Positions 1-8,264 of a stretch of 29,204 nucleotides of DNA are shown here, one piece after another. Positions within the stretch are counted from its first letter, which is position 1; each line of letters starts with the position of its first letter. Under the pieces are notes generated by a model that did no database searches, was not told the DNA's origin, and was given only the letters and a program-made list of their open reading frames with translations. A program made the position numbers and the translations under genes. The stretch is from CAIOZW01 sp049317725 (GTDB lineage Bacteria; Acidobacteriota; Blastocatellia; RBC074): NCBI GenBank assembly GCA_049317725.1, contig JBMOHS010000028.1:1-29204 (forward strand), in the 5' to 3' direction.

Positions 1-905
1 GCGGAGAGGGGCGGAAAGGCCCGTCCGAGGACGGAGAAGGCCAGGACACGCCGTGGCGAGGGGAGTGGTGCGTCTGGGCCTGTCCGTCCCCCGATCGAGG
101 TCTGATGGAGTCTGGCAATCGCCTCCCCGGCACGCTCCATCGCCGTCACGAGCCGCTCATCGGTCAGTGCCAGTCGATCGAGTTCGATCCCCTCGACCTC
201 GCCCAGCCAGAGACTTCCCGATTCGTCAGGCGGAACGAGTGGAGCCGCGATCACCAGCCGGCCTTCCTGCCGTGCCGTCGACTCCCAGAGGGCCCGTTGT
301 GTCTCCCACGCCGCCGCTGCGCCCTCATCCGCGTAGAACTTCCCGAAGAGCCTTCCCGGAAAGCCGTCCAGATCGGCCCGGACGCTACACGAGCGCTCCG
401 CGGCGTAGTGGGTGACCTCCAGTCGCCCACTCTGCGACGGTTGTCCGAGTGAACGGGCCAGCCGCGAGATCAGCGCTTTCGGCTCCTCGAGGATCGTCAA
501 GCCCGCCAATTTGCGGTCCGCCGGGAAGCACCAGAGGAGGCTCTCCCACTCTGGGAGGTGGAGAACCGAGGGCGATGAGCCACTCCTTCCCGCCATCGCT
601 TCATCGAAGGCCGGCCGGCTCTCACCGGCGCGACAGAGCGTCAAATAGAGCAGTTGCCGGCGTGGCGTTCCTCTCTCCTCGGGCCTGCTCCCGATCACCC
701 CATCGAGGGACCAGGTAACCAAGCAGTTCTTCCCAGGCCGGTACTTGGTCCGGAGGTGGCGGTAGACCGTCCCCGGCGCCAAGCGGAAGGGAAGGCGACC
801 GGCCGTCAGTGATGCGAGGATCTGCGCGATGACTCCCGCGTCGAGAAGTGACGGCAGTTGGGGCAGTTCCGGGATCGCTGGGACTCTGGGTCGGAGATCA
901 CTCAT
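1..905 (-). CDS. Partial phosphotransferase (APH/choline-kinase-like), C-terminus outside window
   Basis: Reading the minus strand from ATG at 905 gives an open frame of 301 codons that runs off the left edge without a stop. Near residues 54-66 it has KYRPGKNCLVTW, which resembles the beta-strand motif (KYkPGrsc...) of aminoglycoside-phosphotransferase-like kinases. Near residues 250-265 it has AMERAGEAIARLHQ, like the helix before the catalytic HGD loop in that fold. The catalytic loop itself would lie outside the window. Its ATG overlaps the stop of the upstream glycosyltransferase as ATGA (902-905), so the two are probably translationally coupled. The likely role is phosphorylating a sugar or small molecule linked to the neighbouring glycosyltransferases. 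The family call is by motif only; the substrate is unknown. Confidence 0.72.
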   Translation of the reverse strand, partial: MSDLRPRVPAIPELPQLPSLLDAGVIAQILASLTAGRLPFRLAPGTVYRHLRTKYRPGKNCLVTWSLDGVIGSRPEERGTPRRQLLYLTLCRAGESRPAFDEAMAGRSGSSPSVLHLPEWESLLWCFPADRKLAGLTILEEPKALISRLARSLGQPSQSGRLEVTHYAAERSCSVRADLDGFPGRLFGKFYADEGAAAAWETQRALWESTARQEGRLVIAAPLVPPDESGSLWLGEVEGIELDRLALTDERLVTAMERAGEAIARLHQTSIGGRTGPDAPLPSPRRVLAFSVLGRAFPPLS

Positions 906-2251
906 CGTTGGGTCCCGTGATCTTCGAGGAGCCGTTGCAGGGCCCGCACGTTGCGTGAGGCGTCGAAGAGGTCATCGACACGCTCGCGCCCCGCCTCGGC
1001 CAACCGGTGCCGCTCGGCTGGGTTCTGGAGGAGATCCTCTATCGCCTGCGCGAGGGATGCCGGGTCCCCCGGCGCGACGAGCCGTCCCGTGACGCCGTCC
1101 TCGATCAGCTCCGGAATGCCCGAGATGCGCGTCGAGAGGACGGGAATGCCCAAGGCCAAAGCCTCGACCAGCACGTTCGGGATGCCGTCGCGGTCGCCGT
1201 CGTCGGTGATGACGCACGGGAGGACGAAGAGGCTCGCCCGTTCGTAGATCGTCCGCAGCTCCTCCTGCGGAACGGCGTGCTGCAAGGTGACGATCTCATC
1301 AAGCCCGGCTGCCTCGATCTGCGCCCGTACCACTTCGGCGTGCGGTGTCAGGCCCCCCACGATCAGCGCCCGACAATCGACGCCCGCTTCCCGCAGGAGC
1401 TGCATCGCCTCGACCAGGTCCGGGAAGCCTTTCTTCTCGACGAATCGTCCGACAGAGAGCACGAGTGGCGGTGCCTCCTCGCGTGTTACCCCGGGGCCTT
1501 GGTCTGTCTCCGCCGGGCTCTCCCGGAAGAGGGTCAGGTCAACCCCGTGGTAGATCCGGTGGATCTTGGCCGGGTCGCCGCCCAAGCCGATCAGGTGGGA
1601 TCGGTTGGTCTCGGTGCAGGTGACGGTGAAGCGGGCCGCCGCCATCTTGCGAAGCAGCAGATCACCGGGATTCATGTCGACCCGGTAGATGTCCTTGGCG
1701 TGCGCGGTGAAGCTGAAGGGCAGCCCGGTCAGGCTCGCCGCGTGCATGGCGACCGTCGTCGCGGTGTGGGCAAAATGGGCGTGCAGGTGGCGAATCGGCC
1801 CATCCTCCCCTCGGTCCAGAATAGCCTCGACGATGGCGCAGGCTTGCAGGAACTCCTTGAGGCTGGTCTGCATCGCCGCACGGCCCTCGCCCCGCTGCAG
1901 TCCGCTCAGGCCCAGCCGGAGCGCCGCGAGGAGCGTCTGGACATAGCGCCACGGGTGGCGTCGAAAGACGGTGCGCCGAATGGCGGCGAAGCCGGGCCCG
2001 TTGGCCCGCCACCAAGCGACCAGTCCGCCTCCCCCTTCCCGCGAGGGCGTGATCACCTCTGGCAGGTAGGTCACCTCGGCCCGGATCCGTTGGTGGACAC
2101 CGTGAGCGGCTTGTCCCTCCAACCGCAGAAACGAGAAGACGTGGAGCTGGACGCCGGCCTCTTCGAGCAAGGCCATCTCCGTCGAGATGAAGGTCTCCGA
2201 GGTCCGGCCAAACCCCTTGAGCAGATATCCGATGGTGCGGTTTCGATCCAT
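902..2251 (-). CDS. Glycosyltransferase family 4 (GT-B fold)
   Basis: A 449-residue protein with the two-lobed GT-B pattern of GT4 retaining glycosyltransferases. The N-terminal acceptor lobe contains PFSFTAHAKDIY near residue 178. The C-terminal donor lobe opens with LSVGRFVEKKGFPDLVEAM (about 265-283) and carries the donor-binding stretch PNVLVEALALGIPVLST (about 358-374), with the glutamates of the EX7E motif, followed by GIPELIEDGVTGRLV. It resembles colanic-acid/exopolysaccharide enzymes of the WcaL type. It should transfer a sugar from a nucleotide-sugar donor at the cytoplasmic face of the membrane. The start ATG at 2251 overlaps the upstream stop by one base (TAATG), and its stop overlaps the next ATG. 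Acceptor and sugar cannot be read from the sequence. Confidence 0.93.
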   Translation of the reverse strand: MDRNRTIGYLLKGFGRTSETFISTEMALLEEAGVQLHVFSFLRLEGQAAHGVHQRIRAEVTYLPEVITPSREGGGGLVAWWRANGPGFAAIRRTVFRRHPWRYVQTLLAALRLGLSGLQRGEGRAAMQTSLKEFLQACAIVEAILDRGEDGPIRHLHAHFAHTATTVAMHAASLTGLPFSFTAHAKDIYRVDMNPGDLLLRKMAAARFTVTCTETNRSHLIGLGGDPAKIHRIYHGVDLTLFRESPAETDQGPGVTREEAPPLVLSVGRFVEKKGFPDLVEAMQLLREAGVDCRALIVGGLTPHAEVVRAQIEAAGLDEIVTLQHAVPQEELRTIYERASLFVLPCVITDDGDRDGIPNVLVEALALGIPVLSTRISGIPELIEDGVTGRLVAPGDPASLAQAIEDLLQNPAERHRLAEAGRERVDDLFDASRNVRALQRLLEDHGTQR

Positions 2252-3504
2252 TATCCGGCGACACTCCCCGCTTCCCGTTCACTGACGCCCCGCTCCTCCC
2301 CGTCTCCGAGCAGCGCCTCGACCTCACCTGCGAGCGCCGGCAGACCGTTGAGGTCGAGCTGATCCCAATCGGGCGGCGCCGTCTGAGCCTTGGCGAGGAG
2401 GTCGACCAGTCGCGTCGCCAACTCTGCCGGGTCGAGCCGGTCCGGGTGGATGACCTCGAAGAGTCCGAGCGGACCCAGCCGCTCCGCGCGCAACAACTGC
2501 TCCTCGGTCGGCTCTGTCCGCGGGACGACGATCGCGGGCTTCCGCTGCGAGATGATCTCGCAGATCGTGTTGTACCCACCCATCGAGACGACGACGTCGG
2601 CCGCTGCTACCAGCTCGATCATCTCGCCGCTGAAGCTCTCGAAGTGGAGCCCCGGAAGGTCCTCGGCCATCCGCCGGAGCCGCTCGCGGGCCTCAGGTCG
2701 CATCTCCGGCCCGCTGATGACGATCGCCCGCCAAGGACGGCTCGACTCTTGATCCTGGCGTGCAAGCAGTTGTCGGAAGGCGAGGAGCGCCGTCTCGACC
2801 AGCCGTTCCCCGTCCTCCCCTCCGCCCGGGGTCACCAGCAGCAGCGGCACTTGGGGCGGGATTCCCCGCGCGCGACGAACCGCTTCCCGGGCCCCGGCGG
2901 CTGCCTCTTTTCGCAGGTAGCCGCAGTAGACAGTCCGCGCGCGGGCGGCGGCCGTCAATCGATACTCGGCCCCAAGATCGAAGAGCTCCCGCTGGCCAAG
3001 TACCAGGATGCGGTCGTAGAGCGGCAGGGCCGCCGCGTGTCCGTTCCGCTCCCAGTTGTCGATGATCGTCTCCGGGCGGTCGAGGATGTCGCGCAGGACG
3101 AGGACGCAGCGGGCCGTCGGTCGGCGGGCGCTCAGGTCGAGGAGGGTCGGCTCAAGTTCGCGGCGAATCCCGAGGGGCTTCTTGTCGACGAGCAGCAGGT
3201 CTGGCGCAAAGTGGCGGGCGGTGACGCGGAGCAGCTCCGTGCGCAGCGCAAGGATCGTCTCCATCTCGACCTCCAGTCGGCGCGGCCGATACTGGCCCCG
3301 ATCGACGCGTGTCAGGCACGGCAGCTTGATGTAGTCGAGCCGATCCGGCAAGCCAAGTCGATCGATCACCGGCGAGCCACTCACCAGGAGGATCGAGAGA
3401 TCAGGGTGCGTCCGCAGCAGATGCTCACTGATCGCCAGCATCCGCCGGATGTTGCCCAGACCGTAGGTGTCGTGTGAATAGACGAGAACTCTCTTCGATG
3501 GCAT
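2251..3504 (-). CDS. Predicted glycosyltransferase, MurG/GT28-like (COG4671 type)
   Basis: A 417-residue protein starting MPSKRVLVYSHDTYGLGNIR, a typical N-terminal nucleotide-fold strand and glycine loop of GT28-like enzymes. Near residues 302-312 it has SMGGYNTICEI, the donor-site glycine motif, followed by PAIVVPRTEPTEEQLLRAERL, which matches the MurG-like donor half. The open frame extends upstream to 3594, but the extra 30 residues are proline/glycine-rich and overlap the end of the DUF4149-like gene, so ATG 3504 is the better start. A purine-rich AGGAG lies somewhat far upstream. It is followed with a one-base overlap by the GT4 gene, so the two transferases probably act in one glycan or glycolipid pathway. 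Confidence 0.85.
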   Translation of the reverse strand: MPSKRVLVYSHDTYGLGNIRRMLAISEHLLRTHPDLSILLVSGSPVIDRLGLPDRLDYIKLPCLTRVDRGQYRPRRLEVEMETILALRTELLRVTARHFAPDLLLVDKKPLGIRRELEPTLLDLSARRPTARCVLVLRDILDRPETIIDNWERNGHAAALPLYDRILVLGQRELFDLGAEYRLTAAARARTVYCGYLRKEAAAGAREAVRRARGIPPQVPLLLVTPGGGEDGERLVETALLAFRQLLARQDQESSRPWRAIVISGPEMRPEARERLRRMAEDLPGLHFESFSGEMIELVAAADVVVSMGGYNTICEIISQRKPAIVVPRTEPTEEQLLRAERLGPLGLFEVIHPDRLDPAELATRLVDLLAKAQTAPPDWDQLDLNGLPALAGEVEALLGDGEERGVSEREAGSVAG

Positions 3505-3574
3505 CTTCAATCGTGGCCCTTCTCCTGGGCTGATTCCTCCCCTCCCCGCGCTGCCGAGGGGGATTCGTGGTTGA

Positions 3575-4069
3575 TCAGGCCCGCTCCAAGCCAAAGAGGA
3601 TCCCCAGGACCAGACCGAGCAGCAGGGTAAAGGCGGTCAACGTCAGCGAGAGACCGTGGAGGCGCTCATCACCCACGGTTTCGTCGCCCTCCCGCTTCTT
3701 GGCGAGGCGCGGGGCGACGGACCAGCCGTGGTAGAGGGTCAGCGCCAACATCACTCCGGCGATGAGATACCGTGTCACCTCATCCCCATAGAGCGTGGGT
3801 GCGGGCCGCCCAGCGTAGCGAAGTACCGCTCCGAGCAGAATGGCCGCACCGCAGGCCACGCCAAGCCGGTCGAGCCGCCATCGAATCGAGCGGAAGGTCT
3901 CACCGGCAAGCTCCCGTGTCGGGATCGTCTGGAAGATGGCCGGTGCTGCCAGCAGGACCAGCGAGGTCAGCCCTCCCACCCAGACGATGATGGCCAGCAC
4001 CTCGATCACCGCCGCGGCGGTTGCCAGATTTCCCACGTCTCTCCTCCCCTCCCCACTTTGACTGGCCAC
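3575..4069 (-). CDS. DUF4149/TMEM205-like membrane protein
   Basis: A 164-residue protein with four predicted membrane helices at about residues 18-44, 68-86, 101-120 and 140-161, separated by short charged loops. The first helix, VIEVLAIIVWVGGLTSLVLL, and the loop AGETFRSI are like DUF4149 (TMEM205-like) proteins, whose function is not established. It is the first gene of the minus-strand cluster and is separated from the glycosyltransferase by about 70 bases. A GTG at 4036 is an alternative start that would remove the hydrophilic leader. No enzymatic residues are visible, so a role in the glycan pathway is only suggested by position. Confidence 0.7.
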   Translation of the reverse strand: MASQSGEGRRDVGNLATAAAVIEVLAIIVWVGGLTSLVLLAAPAIFQTIPTRELAGETFRSIRWRLDRLGVACGAAILLGAVLRYAGRPAPTLYGDEVTRYLIAGVMLALTLYHGWSVAPRLAKKREGDETVGDERLHGLSLTLTAFTLLLGLVLGILFGLERA

Positions 4070-4082
4070 TTTCGCGCGACCG

Positions 4083-4113
4083 TTTCAATTTTGCGATGGC
4101 GCCCGCCTATAAT
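4083..4113 (+). promoter_or_regulatory. Candidate sigma70-type promoter for the thioredoxin-NHL gene
   Basis: A perfect -10 hexamer TATAAT lies at 4108-4113 in the 154-base divergent gap. Only weak -35 candidates precede it (TTCAAT at 4084-4089, 18-base spacer). The predicted transcript would have a leader of about 105 bases before ATG 4224. Confidence 0.45.
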
Positions 4114-4223
4114 GCCATCATCCGAAGGGAGACCGAAAGGCGGTTCCCTCCCCGGGTCCCTGCCGAATCGCGGAGATCTGCCGGCAGGGGGCAAGTCGAA
4201 CAGTCGATCGAGAAGGAGGCGGG

Positions 4224-6395
4224 ATGTTCTTGTCCGCAATCAGTCGCTCTGTCAAGCGTGTGTCGAAGGTCGGGAGAGGTCACCTGCTGGTCGTTCCGCT
4301 CCTCTTGGGGAGCTTGCTGCTGATCCAGCCTCACCCCGTCTCGCGCGTCTCCGCGCAGGAGCCCCAATCTCCCGCCAGTTCTTCGCCCAAGAGGTCTGAA
4401 CCCGTGAACCGAAATCCCTTTCTGGAAGGTGAAGTGAATGCCCCGGACTTTCCTGCCGGGATGGAGTGGCTCAATACGGAGCGCCCCCTCAGCCTGCGCC
4501 AACTGCGCGGCAAGGTCGTCCTCCTCGACTTCTGGACCTACTGCTGCATCAACTGCATGCACATCCTGCCGGACCTCCGCAAACTCGAACAGAAGTACGC
4601 CAACCAGCTGGTCGTGATCGGGGTCCATTCGGCGAAGTTCACCACCGAGAAGGGGACTGACAACATCCGCCAAGCGATCCTGCGCTACGAGATCGAGCAC
4701 CCGGTGATCAACGACAAGGACTTCGAGGTCTGGCAATCCTATGCGGCACGGGCGTGGCCGACGCTCGTCCTGATCAATCCGAAGGGCAAGGTGATCGGCT
4801 CCCACTCGGGCGAGGGGATCTACGACCTTTTCGATCGGGTCATCGGCCAGACGATCGACTACTTCCGTCCGCAGGGCATTCTCGATGAGACCCCGCTCCG
4901 CTTCCGGCTCGAACGGGAGTCGGCCCCGCCGAGCCTGCTCAGCTTTCCCGGGAAGGTCCTCGCGGACGAAAAGGGGGGACGTCTCTTCATCTCCGATTCG
5001 AACCACAACCGGATCCTCGTCACGCGGCTCGACGGCACGATCCTCGATGTCATCGGCGACGGGATCGTCGGGACCCGCGACGGCGCTTTTGGCGAGGCCG
5101 AGTTCAACCATCCACAGGGGATGGCCCTCGATGGCGAGCAGCTCTACATCTGCGACACCGAGAACCACACGATCCGCCGCGCCGATCTCAAAGCCCGCAC
5201 CGTCGAGACCCTCGTCGGGACGGGCAGCCAAGCCCGGGAGTTCAATGTCGAGGGCACCGGCACGAGCGTCGCGCTCAACTCCCCCTGGGACGCCCTCGTC
5301 GTGGGCGATCAGCTCTACATCGCCATGGCCGGCCCCCACCAGCTCTGGGTGGTTGACCTCAAGACACGCGAGGCTCGCCCCTATGCCGGAAGCGGTCGCG
5401 AGAACCACGTCGATGGCTCGCTCGAAGACTCGGCGCTCGCCCAGCCGAGCGGGCTGGCGACCGATGGCAAGTCGATCTTCTTCGCTGACAGCGAGATCAG
5501 CTCGATCCGGGCGGCCTCCCTTCCGCCAGGCCGGACGGTCAGCACGATCGTTGGGCAGGGGCTCTTCGATTTTGGCGATATCGATGGGGTGGGAGACAAG
5601 GTCCGGCTGCAGCATCCGCTCGGTGTCGCCTATCTCAATGGCAAGCTCTACGTCGCCGACACCTACAACCACAAGATCAAGGAGATCGAGATCCGCCAGC
5701 GGGAGAGCCGCACCTACGCTGGGACCCGCCAAGTGGGCACCAAGGACGGCGACCGCAAGCAGGCCCAGTTCAATGAGCCAGGGGGGATCAGCGCAACCTC
5801 ACGCGAGCTCTTCGTCGCCGACACCAACAACCACCTCATTCGCCGGATCGAGCTGGCGACAGGCCGTGTCTCGACCCTCAAGTTGAGCGGCTTGGAGAAG
5901 CTCTCCGCGACAAGCGGTCGCCGCTTCCGGGGGCGCGTCGTCGAAGCCGCCCCGCTGGCGCTCGCGCCGGGCGCGGCGAATGTTACGCTCGCCTTCACCC
6001 TCCCCGCGGGGTACAAGTACAACCAGGGAGCGCCCTTCTTCGTTGCCACCCGCAGCGGGAACGAACAGTCGGTCCGCTTGAAAGAGGAGCAGGGCGCCCG
6101 CAACTTCACCGACTCTCCCTTCCCGCTGACGATCCCACTCGAGATCAAGGCTCCGACCTCGCCCGCGACGCCGTCGAACGTCACCATCGATGCCATCATC
6201 TACTTCTGCAACGATGCGGAAGAGCAGGTCTGTCTGGTCGACAGCATCCGCGTCGAGGTGCCGATCGAGGTCAAGGAGGGCGCCCCGACCACGGGGCGCG
6301 TCGAGGTTGCGGCCAAGGCCAAGGGGATCAGCGGTGGCGAGGGGGGCCCGGTCAGTGGATCCTTGCCCTCCCCGCCGCTGGGTCCGCCGCGCTAG
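4224..6395 (+). CDS. Secreted thioredoxin-like / NHL-repeat protein (NHLRC2-like)
   Basis: A 723-residue protein close in length and order to NHLRC2 proteins. Residues 1-45 form a signal peptide (basic start, hydrophobic VVPLLLGSLLLI, cleavage near VSAQE). A thioredoxin-like domain follows at about 75-215 with WTYCCINCMH, giving C107, C108 and C111 (CxxC at 108-111), and a cis-proline strand at AWPTLVLINPKG. Several NHL beta-propeller repeats fill about 235-560 (for example FISDSNHNRILV, YICDTENHTIRR, YVADTYNHKIKE, FVADTNNHLIRR). A beta-rich C-terminal domain follows at about 570-690. AAGGAGG at 4213-4219 fixes the start. It probably acts outside the cytoplasm in thiol-disulfide exchange or as a redox-linked scaffold; the partner is unknown. 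It stands alone, divergent from the glycan cluster. Confidence 0.9.
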   Translation: MFLSAISRSVKRVSKVGRGHLLVVPLLLGSLLLIQPHPVSRVSAQEPQSPASSSPKRSEPVNRNPFLEGEVNAPDFPAGMEWLNTERPLSLRQLRGKVVLLDFWTYCCINCMHILPDLRKLEQKYANQLVVIGVHSAKFTTEKGTDNIRQAILRYEIEHPVINDKDFEVWQSYAARAWPTLVLINPKGKVIGSHSGEGIYDLFDRVIGQTIDYFRPQGILDETPLRFRLERESAPPSLLSFPGKVLADEKGGRLFISDSNHNRILVTRLDGTILDVIGDGIVGTRDGAFGEAEFNHPQGMALDGEQLYICDTENHTIRRADLKARTVETLVGTGSQAREFNVEGTGTSVALNSPWDALVVGDQLYIAMAGPHQLWVVDLKTREARPYAGSGRENHVDGSLEDSALAQPSGLATDGKSIFFADSEISSIRAASLPPGRTVSTIVGQGLFDFGDIDGVGDKVRLQHPLGVAYLNGKLYVADTYNHKIKEIEIRQRESRTYAGTRQVGTKDGDRKQAQFNEPGGISATSRELFVADTNNHLIRRIELATGRVSTLKLSGLEKLSATSGRRFRGRVVEAAPLALAPGAANVTLAFTLPAGYKYNQGAPFFVATRSGNEQSVRLKEEQGARNFTDSPFPLTIPLEIKAPTSPATPSNVTIDAIIYFCNDAEEQVCLVDSIRVEVPIEVKEGAPTTGRVEVAAKAKGISGGEGGPVSGSLPSPPLGPPR

Positions 6396-6406
6396 CGGGG
6401 GTCGCT

Positions 6407-7372
6407 CTACCACTCACCGGTGCGATCCCAGGCAAACTGCTTGAGCCGCCATTTGAGGTCGGCCGAGAGCCGTCGACCGTCCGCCCAGGAGAGGTTCGAG
6501 GTCACGTGGCGCGTCGAGCGCATCCCCGGGATGACCGTGCTGACCGCCTCGTGGCTAAGGACGTAGCGCAGGGCCAGCTCCGGCAGGCTCATCGCCTCGT
6601 GGTTGAGGAGGAGCTTCAGCCGCTCGACACGATCGAAGACCTTCTGCTTGCGATCCCCCCGGAAGAAGAAGGCCCGGAAGTCCGATTCCGGGAAGTCGGT
6701 TTCGGGCCGGATCGCCCCGGTCAAGCCGCCCTCGTCGAACGGGACGCGGGCGAGAACCCCGATGTTCAGCTCTTCGCAGAGGGGGTAGAGGGCGTCTTCG
6801 GGCGCCTGCTCGAAGATGTTGTAGATGACCTGGACGGCATCGATCACCCCCAGCCGCAGCGCCGCGAGCGAGTTCGATGGCTGGTAGTCGTTGAGGGAGA
6901 GCCCGATGAAGCGGATCTTGCCCGCCTCGCGCAGCCTTGTCAGGGCCTCCAGCCACTCGGTCTCTTGGGCCCAGTGATCGGTCCAGACGTGGAGCTGCTG
7001 CAGGTCGATCGTCTCGACGCCGAGGTTGCGCAGGCTCTCCTCGGTCGAGCGGATGATGTGGTCCGCGGGAAAGACTTCGTGGAGCGGCACGTCGCGGGCT
7101 GGCCACTCGCGGTTGAGCGGCGGAATCTTGGTCGCGATGGCGATCTTCTCCGAGCGGGAGCGGACGACCTGCCCGACCAGCCGCTCGCTGTGGCCGCCAC
7201 CGTAGGCGAGGGCGGTATCGATCAGGTTGAGCCCCCCGTCGATCGAGAGGTGGAGCGCCCGGATCGCCTCCTCGTCATCGCCTCCCGTCCATTGAACTCC
7301 CCCAATCCCCCAGGCACCATAGCCAACTTCGGAGACCTCTAGTCCCGTTCGACCCAGCGTGCGATATCTCAT
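6407..7372 (-). CDS. Aldo/keto reductase
   Basis: A 321-residue protein, the usual length for the family, starting MRYRTLGRTGLEVSEVGYGA. The catalytic tetrad is visible as D52 and Y57 (NLIDTALAYGGGHSE), K82 (AIATKIPP) and H128 (LQQLHVW). It should be a cytoplasmic NADPH-dependent oxidoreductase with a TIM-barrel fold that reduces a carbonyl substrate. The substrate cannot be inferred. It converges with the thioredoxin-NHL gene with only 11 bases between stops, and diverges from the DUF969 gene. The C-terminal part (SVPELALRYVL-like helix, VIPGMRST loop) is present, so the protein is complete. Confidence 0.93.
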   Translation of the reverse strand: MRYRTLGRTGLEVSEVGYGAWGIGGVQWTGGDDEEAIRALHLSIDGGLNLIDTALAYGGGHSERLVGQVVRSRSEKIAIATKIPPLNREWPARDVPLHEVFPADHIIRSTEESLRNLGVETIDLQQLHVWTDHWAQETEWLEALTRLREAGKIRFIGLSLNDYQPSNSLAALRLGVIDAVQVIYNIFEQAPEDALYPLCEELNIGVLARVPFDEGGLTGAIRPETDFPESDFRAFFFRGDRKQKVFDRVERLKLLLNHEAMSLPELALRYVLSHEAVSTVIPGMRSTRHVTSNLSWADGRRLSADLKWRLKQFAWDRTGEW

Positions 7373-7428
7373 CCGATTCCTCTCCTCGATTCCCCTTCTT
7401 CCAACTCGTCAACCCCGCGAGGGTCGAC

Positions 7429-7434
7429 TACAAT
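7429..7434 (+). promoter_or_regulatory. Possible -10 element (TACAAT) for DUF969/DUF979
   Basis: TACAAT sits 62 bases before the GTG start in the divergent gap between the aldo/keto reductase and DUF969 genes. No convincing -35 hexamer is seen at 16-18 bases upstream. Confidence 0.25.
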
Positions 7435-7482
7435 GCGCGGCGGCGCGATTTACGCATTCTCGTGCGGGCATTGTCAACCAAA

Positions 7483-7491
7483 GGGAGGAGG
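7483..7491 (+). promoter_or_regulatory. Ribosome binding site deciding a GTG start
   Basis: GGGAGGAGG ends five bases before GTG 7497. No comparable site precedes the ATG at 7359, which lies inside the divergent aldo/keto reductase gene. This selects GTG 7497 as the start of the DUF969 protein. Confidence 0.8.
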
Positions 7492-7496
7492 GCAGC

Positions 7497-8264
7497 GTGG
7501 AGGATCTCTTCAAACTGGCGGGGATTGGCGTGGTGGTCGTCGGGATGGTCCGGCGCTGGCGACCGACGGTCGTCGTCGTCTTTGCTGCGCTGCTGACGGG
7601 GATTGCGGCGGGGATCCCGCTCCTTCCCGACGAGCCCTTCGTCCACCGGCTGTTCGGTGCTACAGGGGGGATCCCCGGCCTCTGGCAGCCCGGAGCGGTC
7701 GGACTGCTCAGCCTGCTCGGCAAGGCCTTTGCCGAGAACCGGCTGATGACCCTCTTCCTTCTGACCTTGCCCGCGATCGGACTCGCCGAGCGCTACGGCC
7801 TGCGCGAAGAGTCTGCCGCCCTGATTCGTCGCCTGCGAGGGGCGACCGTCGGCCGCATCCACCTCGTCTACCAGCTCTTCCGGATCCTCCACGGGGCGCT
7901 CGGCATCCGCCTCAATGGCCATCCGTCCTTTGTGCGCCCCCTCATCGCACCGATGGCGACCGGGGCCGCCGAGGTGGCGACGACCCAGGGGCTGCCCCCA
8001 GATTCCTCGGCACAGGATCGGATCAAGGCGGCTGGTGCCGCTGCCGAGAACTACGGCAACTTCTACGGGCAGAACCTCTCCCCCGTCCAGGCGGGCGTGC
8101 TGCTCGTCTTCGGGGTCATGCAGGGCCTGGGCGTCCCGGTGGCCATCTGGGATCTCGTCCGGGCCACCGTTCCAGTGGTGATCGTCTCGGTCGTCCTCGC
8201 CATCCTCCAGTTCTGGTGGCTCGACCGCTGGTTGCGGCGACAGTCCCGCAAGGAGGCGCGATGA
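7497..8264 (+). CDS. DUF969 family membrane protein (transporter subunit)
   Basis: A 255-residue hydrophobic protein starting with GTG (VEDLFKLAGIGVVVVGMVRR) after a strong ribosome binding site. It has several membrane segments, including VVVVFAALLTGIAAGIPLL, LMTLFLLTLPAIGLAERYG and a C-terminal helix before WWLDRWLRR. The conserved central part around APMATGAAEVATTQG and AAAENYGNFYGQNLSP fits DUF969. DUF969 and DUF979 proteins are almost always adjacent, and public annotation often calls them the two subunits of a 5-oxoproline transporter. The frame continues upstream to an ATG at 7359, but that part is not membrane-like and lacks a ribosome binding site. Its stop overlaps the next ATG (ATGA 8261-8264). 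No 5-oxoprolinase genes are nearby. Confidence 0.85.
   Translation: MEDLFKLAGIGVVVVGMVRRWRPTVVVVFAALLTGIAAGIPLLPDEPFVHRLFGATGGIPGLWQPGAVGLLSLLGKAFAENRLMTLFLLTLPAIGLAERYGLREESAALIRRLRGATVGRIHLVYQLFRILHGALGIRLNGHPSFVRPLIAPMATGAAEVATTQGLPPDSSAQDRIKAAGAAAENYGNFYGQNLSPVQAGVLLVFGVMQGLGVPVAIWDLVRATVPVVIVSVVLAILQFWWLDRWLRRQSRKEAR

Noticed and set aside
4107..5732. A 541-codon open frame on the minus strand
   Set aside because: It is antisense to the thioredoxin-NHL gene; the repeated D/V/E/L composition mirrors the propeller repeats on the real strand.
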